From CAVTYH01 sp963773875 (GTDB lineage: Bacteria > Planctomycetota > Planctomycetia > Pirellulales > JADZDJ01), in assembly GCA_963773875.1 (NCBI GenBank), contig CAVZCV010000013.1, positions 62,001 to 126,000 on the forward strand: a DNA stretch of 64,000 nucleotides, written 5' to 3'. The notes under the pieces were generated by a model. That model saw only the letters and a list, made by a program, of their open reading frames with translations, was not told the DNA's origin and made no database searches. Both the position numbers and the translations under genes were made by a program. Of the stretch, positions 20,103 through 28,745 are shown piece by piece (position 1 is the first letter of the stretch; each line of letters begins with the position of its first letter).

Positions 20103-21140
20103 ATGAAGACACCGCGGATAGGCTGTATGCGAAGCCGGAGAATGAATTTGATGTCGCCGCTTTTCACACGATTGCGAATTCGATACGCGATCGTTTGCTT
20201 GATGCTGGCCTCGCCATGTGGAGTTCAATTCTCCGCAGCCGCGGATGAATTCCCTCCTGAATTGGTTAACTTCACTTCGTACGTGAATAATCCGATCTTC
20301 ACGGCCGAAAAACCGCCGCAGTGGGATACCAAAATCCGCGAACGCGGCTGGATTTTGCACGATGGCAACCGTTGGCAGATGTGGTACTCGGGCTACGACG
20401 CTGCCACCAATGGCAAGCGAATGCTGGGGCACGCCACCTCCGCCGATGGCCTGAAGTGGGCTCGCGATCCTGCCAATCCGGTCTACACCGACCACACGAT
20501 TGAAGACATGATGGTCGTCCGCCACAACGGCACCTGGTACATGTTCGCTGAGGAAGATAACGCCTCGCAGTGGCTCACTTCCACCGATGGTGAAAAGTGG
20601 ACGCGCCAAGGCGCGCTCGACATTCGCCTGGCCAATGGCCAACCGATTCCGCCCGGGCCATTTGGCACGCCAACCGTTTGGTTCGAAAATGGAACCTGGT
20701 ACCTGATGTACGAGCGCGGCGATCAGGCGATCTATTTGGCAACTTCGACCGACTTGAAATTTTGGACCAACGTGCAAGACGAGCCTGTGCTCACGCCCGG
20801 CCCCGACGAGTACGACAAAGTTCAAATCGCCGTCAATCAAGTCATCAAATACGATGGCCGTTATTACGCGTTCTATCACGGCAGCGGAACGCCGATACGG
20901 CCGCGCACTTGGACGACCGATGTCGCCATGTCGACCGATCGAATTCACTGGAAAAAATATCCCGGCAATCCGCTCGTGCCCGGCGATCGCTCGAGCGGCA
21001 TCGTGGTGCCAATCGCTAGCGAATCGAACAGTGTCGGCAAGGCCGCTGCCAGCGGCAACGAGTTCGAGTTCAAATCGCCCACCAAGTTTCGGCTCTACAC
21101 GATGCACGACAAAGTTGAATGTTTTCTGCCCGCCAAATAG
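20103..21140 (+). CDS. Exported beta-propeller glycosidase-like protein (GH43/GH32-type fold)
   Basis: A protein of up to 345 residues with a signal peptide ending around FSAAADE. The mature part has repeated blades of the five-bladed propeller type: GNRWQMWYSGYD, LGHATSADGLKW, NGTWYMFAEEDN, LTSTDGEKWTR, NGTWYLMYERG, IYLATSTDLKFW, DGRYYAFYHGSG and MSTDRIHWKKY. This pattern marks GH43/GH32/GH130-like carbohydrate-active proteins; the exact family and substrate are not clear. Several ATGs are possible. ATG 20151 has GGAG ten bases upstream and gives the most compact signal peptide, so it may be the true start. The longest frame begins only 15 bases from the divergent S53 protease. Confidence 0.8.
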   Translation: MKTPRIGCMRSRRMNLMSPLFTRLRIRYAIVCLMLASPCGVQFSAAADEFPPELVNFTSYVNNPIFTAEKPPQWDTKIRERGWILHDGNRWQMWYSGYDAATNGKRMLGHATSADGLKWARDPANPVYTDHTIEDMMVVRHNGTWYMFAEEDNASQWLTSTDGEKWTRQGALDIRLANGQPIPPGPFGTPTVWFENGTWYLMYERGDQAIYLATSTDLKFWTNVQDEPVLTPGPDEYDKVQIAVNQVIKYDGRYYAFYHGSGTPIRPRTWTTDVAMSTDRIHWKKYPGNPLVPGDRSSGIVVPIASESNSVGKAAASGNEFEFKSPTKFRLYTMHDKVECFLPAK

Positions 21141-21209
21141 CCAGTTTATGGTCTGCTTATCGGTCTGTTCGGTGGCCTCTTCAACCGGCCGCCGCCGGCA
21201 TACCGACCG

Positions 21210-21266
21210 CAAAGTTTGCCAACTTTGACTGACCGGAACCGCTGTCGCCGTCAAGGTTTGCCAAAC
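21210..21266. promoter_or_regulatory. Pair of GTTTGCCAA palindromes upstream of the DUF1207 gene
   Basis: CAAAGTT-tgcc-AACTTTG at 21210-21227 and GTTTGCCAAAC at 21256-21266 are two dyads sharing a GTTTGCCAA core, about four helical turns apart. They sit in the 293-base gap between 21140 and 21434. Paired operators are one reading; chance is another. Confidence 0.25.
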
Positions 21267-21433
21267 GAATGTCCCGGCGAAACGAGTTGTTAAAAGCCTG
21301 CCGGACGTGCCGATGATTCGCTTGGGATCGCAATTGCCCGCCGGGCAAAGTCTGCTGTCACGTCCTTTCCTTTGCGAATCCGCAAAACTGCCGGTCCCAT
21401 CAATCCCGTTTTTCACCGTCGCCGTTCGCGCCG

Positions 21434-22507
21434 ATGACGCACGACCATTGCGCCCGCACTCGAGTAGTGACAACTCTGGTTGTCTTCTCGGCTCGCATTG
21501 CGCTTGTAATGTGTGCCCTGCTGGCAGCGCGAAATGCGGCCGCTCAGTCGTCGGCATACAGCTCGCAAATCTACAGTGCGCACTCAGCGTCGTCGCTCGA
21601 TTTTTCCAATCCGCTTCCACCACTGGATTCATCCGTTTCACAGCTCACCTCCCTCGATGCCTACGCTGCTCATTCCAGTTGGAATCCGCCGCCGGCGGCC
21701 ACTTCGCCGTGCATCAGTTGCCAATCGAATTGCGATGGCGACCAGTGGCACTCGCAAGTGCTGCCTCAAACGCTCATCTATCAGTCGTACATGGCCGGCG
21801 CCAAAGAGCCGCGCATGGCGTCGTTTTGGAATCAGAACAGCGTGACAGGCACCACGTGGGATGTCGCGCTCGGCGGACGCGCCGGCATTTGGCGCTACGG
21901 CAACGACAATCCCGATTGGCCTGAAGGCTGGGAAGTCGATCTGGAAGGCGCCGTTTTTCCGCGACTCGATCCTTTGGCCGAAAGCACTCCGCTCATCAGC
22001 AGCGACTACCGCTTTGGCATTCCTGTCACCTACGGCAAAGGCCAGTGGCAATTCAAAACCGGCTACTACCACATCAGCTCCCACCTGGGCGATGAGTATT
22101 TGCTGTACGTGAATCCGAACGCCAATCGCATCAACTTTGTTCGCGACGGCGTTGTGTTCGGCACCGGCTATTTCTTCACGCCGGAGTTCCGCTTGTACGG
22201 CGAAATTGGCGTGGCCACCACCGATGGCGGCGCGGAACCGCTTGAATTCCAGTTCGGATTCGATTGGGCGCAAGCTCGCAACACCGGCCTGCGCGGCGGA
22301 CCGTTTCTGGCGCTGAACACGAACTTGAGAGAAGAAGTCGACTACGGCGGCGACATTGTCGTGCAGTTCGGTTGGATGTGGCGCAAATATGCCCGCGGTG
22401 CGAACCTGCGCATCGGCGGCGAGTACTTCTACGGCAAGAGCGACCAGTTCGAATTCTTCCACCAGACCGAATCGCGCATCGGCTGGGGAATTTGGTATGA
22501 CTTCTAA
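21434..22507 (+). CDS. DUF1207-family outer-membrane protein
   Basis: A 357-residue protein with an N-terminal hydrophobic signal (VFSARIALVMCALLAARNAAA). A Ser/Pro-rich stretch follows, then the DUF1207 domain: LPQTLIYQSYMAGAKEPRM, then DVALGGRAGIWRYG, FPRLDPLAESTPLISSDYRF, FKTGYYHISSHLGDEYLL and RIGGEYFYGKSDQFEFF. It ends in GWGIWYDF; a terminal Phe after alternating hydrophobics is typical of outer-membrane beta-barrels. The function of the family is unknown. Two GTTTGCCAA palindromes lie upstream. Confidence 0.87.
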   Translation: MTHDHCARTRVVTTLVVFSARIALVMCALLAARNAAAQSSAYSSQIYSAHSASSLDFSNPLPPLDSSVSQLTSLDAYAAHSSWNPPPAATSPCISCQSNCDGDQWHSQVLPQTLIYQSYMAGAKEPRMASFWNQNSVTGTTWDVALGGRAGIWRYGNDNPDWPEGWEVDLEGAVFPRLDPLAESTPLISSDYRFGIPVTYGKGQWQFKTGYYHISSHLGDEYLLYVNPNANRINFVRDGVVFGTGYFFTPEFRLYGEIGVATTDGGAEPLEFQFGFDWAQARNTGLRGGPFLALNTNLREEVDYGGDIVVQFGWMWRKYARGANLRIGGEYFYGKSDQFEFFHQTESRIGWGIWYDF

Positions 22508-22689
22508 AGCCGGCTTCAGAATCTGCTGCCCTTGGAGTGGCCGGGGCTGGAGGCGCCGCCGCGGCCCCGGGATGTCACCACCGCGAGTTCCGCGATCCGC
22601 AGGCCGCAGCGCTTCGAGTTTTTTCGCGACAGTGATTTTCGACTTTCTCCAGAAAGTCCGATAAATCTCGCTCCAAACGCCGGCGGCCA

Positions 22690-23190
22690 AAAAGGCCGGT
22701 GAACAAATCGGGCAATCGTCGCGCGTCTGCCCCGCGAAAAACGGGGCTCTTCGCGCCGGAATCCGGAAAAGCGAGTTTCGGAGTGAAATAACTGCAGTGC
22801 ACTTTCTTCCCTGCGTAGGCGTTTTTGCAAATTTTGGATTGAGTTTTTTCACAGTTATTTCACTCTCCGCCTTTCTCACCTCAAATCGGCCGAAAACTTT
22901 CGATCGAATTGAGTGAGTTCTTTCACATCCAGGGCAGCATGTGCCTGTGTGTCTTGGTGTCTGAGTTGCCCGCCCCTACGCAGACAAGACTCTTTGAAAA
23001 TCGCCTGCCAGCCGCATTAGACTGGCCCATGCGCAGGACACGAGACAACCCTCAGACACCTAGACCCTTGATTTGTTTAAATTGCCAAAGAACATCGGCC
23101 CCAATGTCTCGGAGCCGCACGCTGTCGATTCATAGATATATTACTGAACATACGATACAGTGTCAAGAGCCTTTTTTGGGCCACGGGCAA
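22690..23190 (+). repeat. Dispersed structured intergenic element, copy B
   Basis: The partner of 410-865. It keeps GAGTGAAATAAC, GTTATTTCACTCTCCGC, TCAAATCGGCCGAAAACTTT, TTTCACATCCAGGGC, GTGTCTTGGTGTCTGAG, ACCCTCAGACACCTAGAC and AAATTGCCAAAGA in the same order. The pairings GTCTTG (22951-22956) with CAAGAC (22985-22990) and GGTGTCTGAG (22956-22965) with CTCAGACACC (23051-23060) are preserved, with changes on both arms relative to copy A. The whole stretch 22508-23500 has no supported gene. Confidence 0.6.
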
Positions 23191-23500
23191 AATGTTTCTA
23201 CCTGAGACGCAAAGGCACGGAGCCAGCAGGTTTATGGGTAATCTACGGAGCCTTGCCCGTAAGGAGGCGGTGGATGCTCTGTCTAGGAAATGCAGATTAC
23301 TGATTGCGGAATGCAGAATGCCGGGCGCAAAATTGAGGCCTCAGACGAGCCCTAGTCGCGAAGATGCAACGGAAAGGCTGGATATCGAGCGAAAAATCCC
23401 GACATAAACCAGGGCCAGTTCACGATTTCCGATTGTTGACACAAAAATGTCGGGTTTATATTGTCGGCAAATTGTCCCGCTAGTTGGATATCGAATCGGA

Positions 23501-23507
23501 GTTAGGC
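23501..23507 (+). other. Integron-type core site (GTTAGGC) at the upstream cassette boundary
   Basis: GTTAGGC matches the GTTRRRY recombination core. No partner inverse core (RYYYAAC) is seen within 140 bases upstream, so it resembles an attI-type or degraded attC boundary. The identical core at 24075-24081 defines the other end of a 574-bp unit. Confidence 0.5.
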
Positions 23508-24075
23508 CGTAATAACAAACATTCGAACGCAGCTTCATGGGTTTCGATTTCTTTATGACCGTACCTCCCGCAGAAGCTCAGGGATATCGGCCCGAGTTGT
23601 CTGACCGCCCGGACTGGTTTCGATTCTCGTGGCGGGGCATGGCAATGGTCTACCGGTCCATGCTACTTGCGGGAGCGATTGAAGAAGTTACACACCAACC
23701 CGCTCTACCCCCGAACACTGAAACGACCTCTCCTGACGAGTCACTTCTTAGGGATAAGCTCTTGAAGACCGAGTCCGAAATCGGCGGAGCAGTTCCGGCT
23801 TTCAAGTTCACGAGCAATTCTGGCTGGCTCGTCGCGCCGGCCGAGTGCGCAATCATCGCCTCACGTTTGGAGGAAGCGTTGAGTGTAGACCCCGTATCTC
23901 TTCACCCTCTCGAGAACCCTGATGCGGCATCCCTGGATGACTACATGACTCTCCTTCGTGAATGGGTCGCGTACAACCATCTCGCGGCTAAGCATGAGGG
24001 CTACCGAGTGCGATGAGGCAGTGCGGCCTAACCTGTCATTAGAGCGGGCTCGCTTCGCTCGCCGAACTTAGATCG
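23502..24075 (+). mobile_element. Putative integron gene cassette
   Basis: The unit runs from one G/TTAGGC crossover point to the next. It contains a single gene (23537-24016) that starts 30 bases after the first core, and it ends in an attC-like site, which is the standard cassette anatomy. No integron integrase gene is in the window, so the arrangement would be a cassette cluster lacking an integrase, or one lying away from it. Confidence 0.6.
23537..24016 (+). CDS. Cassette-borne hypothetical protein
   Basis: A 159-residue protein starting MGFDFFMTVPPAEAQGYRPE. It is acidic, soluble and lacks a signal peptide or membrane segment. Recognisable surface features are DWFRFSWRGMAMVYRSML, a central acidic helix and LDDYMTLLREWVAYNHLAAKHEG at the end. 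I do not recognise a family; the style resembles proteins of unknown function often found in environmental integron cassettes. The ATG at 23537 lies just behind the upstream core site, and the stop is nine bases before the attC-like site, so gene and site travel together. Confidence 0.68.
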   Translation: MGFDFFMTVPPAEAQGYRPELSDRPDWFRFSWRGMAMVYRSMLLAGAIEEVTHQPALPPNTETTSPDESLLRDKLLKTESEIGGAVPAFKFTSNSGWLVAPAECAIIASRLEEALSVDPVSLHPLENPDAASLDDYMTLLREWVAYNHLAAKHEGYRVR

Positions 24076-24081
24076 TTAGGC
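24026..24081 (+). other. attC-like recombination site
   Basis: The 56-bp site begins with the inverse core GCCTAAC (24026-24032) and ends with the core GTTAGGC (24075-24081), perfectly complementary. Inside, GCGGGC (24043-24048) can pair with GCTCGC (24056-24061) around a 7-base loop with one G-T pair. ATTAG and CTTAGAT segments pair imperfectly with one bulged base, as the L boxes of attC sites do. The next gene starts eight bases downstream. Confidence 0.65.
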
Positions 24082-24089
24082 AGCATCGT

Positions 24090-24521
24090 ATGGCTGAACT
24101 TCCCGATTCTATTCACGAAGAGATCAAGCGTCTTTGCGCCATTGGGGACGAGCATACTGGACGACAGTCTTTTTCCAATGCGCTTGCGAGCTACTGGGCT
24201 GCTTGGGATTTGCTACCTGAGCCTAAGACGGACTGGGAGGCTGCCACATGGATTCTGGTTGCGATTGGCGATGCGAATTACCTTGGCAGAGACTATGCCG
24301 CTGGATGCGACAATCTGTCGACCGCGATGAGATGTCCGGGAGCAGTCGGGAATCCATTCATTCATTTTCGACTTGGCCAGTGCCAGTTTGAACTCGGAAA
24401 CCGCGAGCGTGCCGCTGACGAGTTGATGCGTGCTTATATGGGGGCAGGCCGAGAGATTTTCGACCAGCACGATCCAAAGTATTTTCAGTTTCTCGCGAGC
24501 CGCGCTAAGGATATACGATGA
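24090..24521 (+). CDS. TPR-like cassette-associated protein
   Basis: A 143-residue soluble protein made of helical repeats in the tetratricopeptide style: FSNALASYWAAWDLLPEPKT, then ATWILVAIGDANYLGRDYAA, then GNPFIHFRLGQCQFELGN, RERAADELMRAYMGAG and the end EIFDQHDPKYFQFLASRA. I recall closely similar proteins as scattered accessory genes in many bacteria; this is from memory and has not been searched. The start is eight bases after the attC-like site, as expected for the first gene of a following cassette. I find no second attC-like site behind it. No catalytic residues are evident, so a scaffold or immunity-like role is possible but unproven. Confidence 0.75.
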   Translation: MAELPDSIHEEIKRLCAIGDEHTGRQSFSNALASYWAAWDLLPEPKTDWEAATWILVAIGDANYLGRDYAAGCDNLSTAMRCPGAVGNPFIHFRLGQCQFELGNRERAADELMRAYMGAGREIFDQHDPKYFQFLASRAKDIR

Positions 24522-24624
24522 TATTAGTACTTAACCATCCGCAGCCGCGAACCCGGCCATCGCTCTCTGGTTGCAATTCACACGTTCCACGGGCTGGGTC
24601 GCTGAGATTGGGGCGTACGGCATC

Positions 24625-24984
24625 ATGACACCTCGAGAAATAGTCCAGCGATGGGTAGAGCGTTTTAACGCGGGGGATGCCGATGGTTTAGCGGCGTTGT
24701 ATGCGGATTCGGCTACGAACCATCAGGTCGCGAACGAGCCGATCGTCGGACGCGCCGCGATCCATGCGATGTTTGTGCTCGAGTTTGCTGCCGCTAAGAT
24801 GCACTGCATTCCTGAGCACATTTTTGAGGATGGCCAGTGGGCGATTTTAGAGTGGCGTGACCCGCTAGGTCTTCGTGGCTGCGGCTTTTTCCAGATCCAA
24901 GGCGGGCTCATTGTCTTCCAGCGCGGCTACTGGGATAAGCTGTCGTTTCTTCGCCTCCACAAATTGCCGATGCCGAGCGAATGA
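24625..24984 (+). CDS. NTF2-like/SnoaL-like protein
   Basis: A 119-residue protein starting MTPREIVQRWVERFNAGDAD. The fold signature of the NTF2/SnoaL superfamily is clear: GLAALYADSATNHQVANEP, then IVGRAAIHAMFVLEFAAA, HIFEDGQWAILEWRDPLG, LRGCGFFQIQGGLIVFQRGY and WDKLSFLRLH. Members are small cone-shaped barrels that act as isomerases, cyclases or binding proteins; the substrate cannot be inferred. The ATG at 24625 is chosen because the upstream in-frame extension lacks family similarity. It lies in the accessory island next to the cassette genes. Confidence 0.8.
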   Translation: MTPREIVQRWVERFNAGDADGLAALYADSATNHQVANEPIVGRAAIHAMFVLEFAAAKMHCIPEHIFEDGQWAILEWRDPLGLRGCGFFQIQGGLIVFQRGYWDKLSFLRLHKLPMPSE

Positions 24985-25000
24985 AGAATGAAGATGTCTA

Positions 25001-25109
25001 GCGGTACGTGTGGGATTGAGATGAACGGCCCTTTCAGGGCCGGTGAAATTGTCGGTGTCCGGTTTCCCAGGCCGTTGGCCTGGGCTGGTGGAAGCGACCT
25101 TTCAGGTCG
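25001..25109 (+). repeat. 109-bp direct repeat with REP palindromes, left copy
   Basis: It matches 25857-25965 over the same 109-base length. It begins with a copy of the last 19 bases of the transposase gene (GCGGTACGTGTGGGATTGA), then carries GGCCCtttcaGGGCC, CCCAGGCC-gtt-GGCCTGGG and CGACC-tttca-GGTCG. The presence of the gene's 3' end here suggests an earlier tandem copy or one-ended duplication of the element. Confidence 0.85.
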
Positions 25110-25262
25110 GCCTGGAGGCCACTTCCACTCAAACTCAAGCCAGCAAGCTTTGGATGACAGAGCACTGGCATAGCCAGTGGCACCCAGTGGGAGCGCGTTG
25201 GCAGAATCTAGACCGAGGGCTAGCCAGTGCGGATTTCTTCGGGATGTTCGTTTGCGTTCGTC

Positions 25263-25345
25263 CGGCCTGAAAGGCCGCTTCTGCTAGCCCAGGCCGAAGG
25301 CCTGGGATTCGAATTGATGAAAGGCCCGTTCGACCTGAAAGGTCG
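25263..25345 (-). repeat. Inverted REP-type palindrome cluster
   Basis: Three hairpins, CGGCC-tgaaa-GGCCG (25263-25277), CCCAGGCC-gaa-GGCCTGGG (25288-25306) and CGACC-tgaaa-GGTCG (25331-25345), mirror the motifs of the 109-bp repeats in opposite orientation. They lie directly before the transposase gene, making a BIME-like arrangement. The rest of 25110-25422 shows no gene. Confidence 0.75.
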
Positions 25346-25422
25346 ATTCTTTAGAACTGCGAATCGGGTATAAGGAATCGCTCGATCCCACCATTCAAAA
25401 AAGGCCATCCGCGAGTTCCGCC

Positions 25423-25875
25423 GTGTCGCAATCGTTAGCGAAAGTGTATTTGCACGCCGTGTTCTCCACGAAAAATCGCGAACCGATTTTGGCCGACGCC
25501 TGGCGCGACGAGTTGTTTCACGTCATGGGCGGGTCGGCGAAAAACCTGGGGTGCCAATCACTGATTGTCGGCGGCGTGGCCGATCATGTGCATCAGTTAT
25601 TCATTCTGGGTCGGACCATCACGATTGCCGACGCGGTCGGCAAGATCAAATCGACCTCGTCGTTATGGGTCAATCAGACGCGCGGATTGCCCGCGCCATT
25701 TCATTGGCAAGCGGGCTACGGTGCGTTTTCGGTCAGCCAGTCGAATGTCGAGGCGGTTCGCGAATATATCCGCACGCAACCGGAGCATCACGAAAAGCAA
25801 TCGTTTCAAGATGAATTACGTGAATGGTTGCGTCGGTACGAAATCGAATGGGACGAGCGGTACGTGTGGGATTGA
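25423..25875 (+). CDS. Y1-type (RAYT/IS200-like) transposase
   Basis: A 150-residue single-domain protein of the Y1_Tnp family, which cuts and rejoins single-stranded DNA at hairpins through one tyrosine. The metal-binding HUH motif reads GVADHVHQLFILG (about residues 49-60) and the catalytic tyrosine lies in VEAVREYIRTQPEHH (about residue 120). The start reads SQSLAKVYLHAVFSTKNREP, standard for the family, with a GTG codon at 25423. Its length and its surroundings of GGCC-rich palindromes fit a REP-associated or IS200-like enzyme acting on the flanking repeats. It appears intact. Confidence 0.9.
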   Translation: MSQSLAKVYLHAVFSTKNREPILADAWRDELFHVMGGSAKNLGCQSLIVGGVADHVHQLFILGRTITIADAVGKIKSTSSLWVNQTRGLPAPFHWQAGYGAFSVSQSNVEAVREYIRTQPEHHEKQSFQDELREWLRRYEIEWDERYVWD

Positions 25876-25965
25876 GATGAATGGCCCTTTCAGGGCCGGC
25901 GGCATTGTTGGCGGCTGGTTTCCCAGGCCTTCGGCCTGGGCTAACAGAAGCGACCTTTCAGGTCG
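25857..25965 (+). repeat. 109-bp direct repeat with REP palindromes, right copy
   Basis: It covers the last 19 bases of the transposase gene and the palindromes GGCCCtttcaGGGCC, CCCAGGCC-ttc-GGCCTGGG and CGACC-tttca-GGTCG immediately after it. It is in the same orientation as 25001-25109. Confidence 0.85.
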
Positions 25966-25983
25966 AGACAGCCGCGCGGGATT

Positions 25984-28597
25984 TCAGCCACGAAGCTGAG
26001 CCCGTCGTCGGCGAAATCCGCACAGCAGGAGCGCCGGCAGGCCGAGCGCGAAAATGGTAATCGCTGTCGGTTCGGGTACAGAAACAGCTGAGCCGCCGCC
26101 TTGGGCAATGACGAGATCCAGCAGGCCTTGGATGTCGCGGTTCGTCACTGTGCCGGAGGAATCGAAGTCGCCGATCGAGGCCAGCTGCACCGGGCTGAGT
26201 GCGTTCGTCGATTTGTACGCATTCAAATCGGTTAGCGCGGAAAGCATGGACGGAATATCGGCGGCGGTTACCTGGCCGTCGCGATTCCAATCGCCCTGCA
26301 AATAGGTTTTGATCACCGACAGCGTGCCCGAGGCGTAGAGCTGCGTGGTATCCCAACCCAGCGGGCCGCCTGGAATGGCCGGCAGCGCCAGCGACGAGAA
26401 CGCACCGCTTACGGTGCCCCAGTTCAAAATATCGAATGTTTGACCAAGCTGCGGATGAAAACCATTGATCAGCGAAACTTGCAGCTTGCCGCCAAGATCG
26501 AGTTGACCGCTGGCGTTCACCTGATCGAACTGCGTGCCGGGCGTAAGTCCACCGATCTCGATGAAGAGCGTATTGGAATCTGTAAAGGCTACGTGACCGT
26601 CGAGCGAAACAGCCGCGGGACTGTTTCCTGGACTGTATCCGCCTTCGAACAGTTTCGCGCCAGTGCCGGTGAAGGCGCCGGCTCCACTGACGTGACCGAA
26701 AAACACCGCCGTGCTGCCGGCGCTCACGCGAAACAGATCGCCATTGTGAACGACCGGGCCGTAAAACGTGACATTGCTATTACCACTGACGATGATTTGT
26801 CCGCCAGGCAGGTGGTCCGCCGGAATTTGCGGCGGCATTGGTAACTGCGCCGAAGATATCGCTCGTGCCGAACGACACGTTCAGCCCGGCGACGTTGTTC
26901 AGCCCGCCTGCAAAATCGACTTGTGCGTTGCGGACATTGATCTGCCCTGTCGCAACCGGTTGATTGTCGATGTCGTTAATGATCGTGTTATCGACCGACG
27001 AGGTAAACCGCATCGACGTGCCGATGGCATCAATGCGATTGAAGTTCAGCACGTTGTTGCCGACAAGGCCACTTCCGTGCAGCACGCCAAGGTTTGAAAG
27101 AAATCCGCCGCTGATTTGACCGCCAGCCAGATCGACCTCGCCGTAGTTGTACGCGCCAAAGTTGACGGCCGCGACTCCGCCGTTCAAATTCAATTTGGCT
27201 TTATCGTTGACGTACAGGAATTCATTCACGGTCAGTTGCCCGCTGGGCTGCAAGCGCAACTCGGCTACGCCAGAAATGTTGGCGTTCAGATCCAAACTGC
27301 GGACGGTCGTCGCCGTTGATGGTCCGGTAATGACAGTGCCGTAGTCTGGATGGATGTTCGTCGAAACAACCGCGCGCGGCTTCAATCCGAATGACCAGTT
27401 GCTGGCGGAATCCCAATTGCCGCTCGTGTTGGCGGTGTACTCATACGATTGCTGCGCGACGAATATTCCCTTGCTTGAATCGGCAAACGTGGCCTGAAAT
27501 GAGATGTTGCCATTGCTGATCGCGTCGGATCCCAGCGTGATTGAACTGATTTGTTTGCCATCGAGCAGCACTGACTTGTCGATCACTCGAGTTAGTGTGC
27601 CACCGTAATTCGTATACACACCTTGCTGGGTCCCGCTACCGGTCGCCAAAAACGCAACCGAGCCACCGCTGAACGCGAGGGCAGAGAACGAACTGAAGTT
27701 TCCCGTGCCACTGGGAATTGGCGTTGTGCCATCTGCCACCGCGTTGAGCCCGCCGATATCGGTATAGACCCCGCCTTGCGCATTGCCCTGTCCGATGAAG
27801 GCGACGTTTCCGGCGCTGACGACCTGCGCATCTGGAAAGCTGATGAAACTCCCCGTGCCGCCGGGAATGGCCGTGCTCGTGTTGGCGATCACATGCAAAG
27901 AACCGCCGGTCGTGGCATAGATTCCTTGCTGCCCACTATTGCCGGTGGCGGAAAAAGCGAGCTCGCCGCCATCGATCGATGGCCCCGTGCCGAACCCGAT
28001 AAAATTTCCAGTGCCGCTGGGAACTGCCGTGTTCCGATTAGCGACAACGTTCAAGCCCCCCACAGAGCTGTAAATGCCGTCTTGCGTTGGCCCGCCACTT
28101 GTGAACGCTCCACGAAAGACAACATTGCCGCTACCATCCATCGAGGGCGAATTGAAAGCATTAAACTGGAAGCCGGCGCTGCCGGGAACCGGCGTGGAAA
28201 AATCGGCCACGCGAACTAAATCGCTCGTATACACCCCACTTCCCGTTGGACTGGGCGTGAACGCAATCTTGCTGCCACTAACCGTGCGCAGATTAAACCC
28301 GAGGAAATTGCCGGCGCCATCGGGGATCGGCGTGTTGGTATCGACAAGCTTGGCCAGCACGCCTCCGTTGCTCACATACGCCGCAACATAGTTGCTGGGC
28401 GAAGTCCGGGTGCCGGTTAGCGCCACGTTGAACCCATCGAGCGCCGGCGTGGTGCCAAATGCGTTAAATGTGCCGGTCACGAGCGGAACGGTAGTGTTCG
28501 TATCCGCAATTTTTGCGAAATCATAATCAACGGCCCCGCTGCGATTCGCAGCGAATAAGACGACTACTGCACAAACAAATAATTTCGCGCGACTCAT
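25984..28597 (-). CDS. Large exported repeat protein with dockerin and PEP-CTERM anchor (one frame break)
   Basis: It starts at ATG 28597, with GGGAG nine bases upstream, in a signal peptide (SRAKLFVCAVVVLFAANRSGA). About 360 residues then form at least six repeats of the type NTxxPxGTGNFxxF followed by GxxxAFxAxG and QGxYT, like propeller blades. Next is an autotransporter-like beta-rich segment with many Asn/Gly. The frame breaks near 26825; the second frame continues (GGQIIVSGNSNVTFYGPVV), with a dockerin pair (GDWNRDGQVTAAD, GDFDSSGTVTNRD) and the anchor VPEPTAITIFALGLPALLL plus FRRRRAQ. Total is about 870 residues. Surface or matrix protein; no enzymatic motif. It is paralogous at its C-terminus to the next gene. 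Confidence 0.82.
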
Positions 28598-28745
28598 GTT
28601 GAAACTCCCAGGTTGGAATGCGGCTGCTCTTCTTCGTTCCAGGAACACAGCCGCTTAGCGCAGCAGCGTCGGCATTATTCCCGAAATTAGAGGGGGATGC
28701 AACAAGAGCCGCACGCGTTCGGACGCGAGAGAGTCTGCGAGGCAT

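Noticed and set aside
20088..21641. N-terminal extension of the S53 protease frame to 21641
   Set aside because: It runs antisense through the whole glycosidase-like gene; the LEPR-like N-terminus begins at 20087.
21638..22879. 413-codon minus-strand frame
   Set aside because: It is antisense to the DUF1207 gene, which has recognised motifs, and continues into the repeat element.
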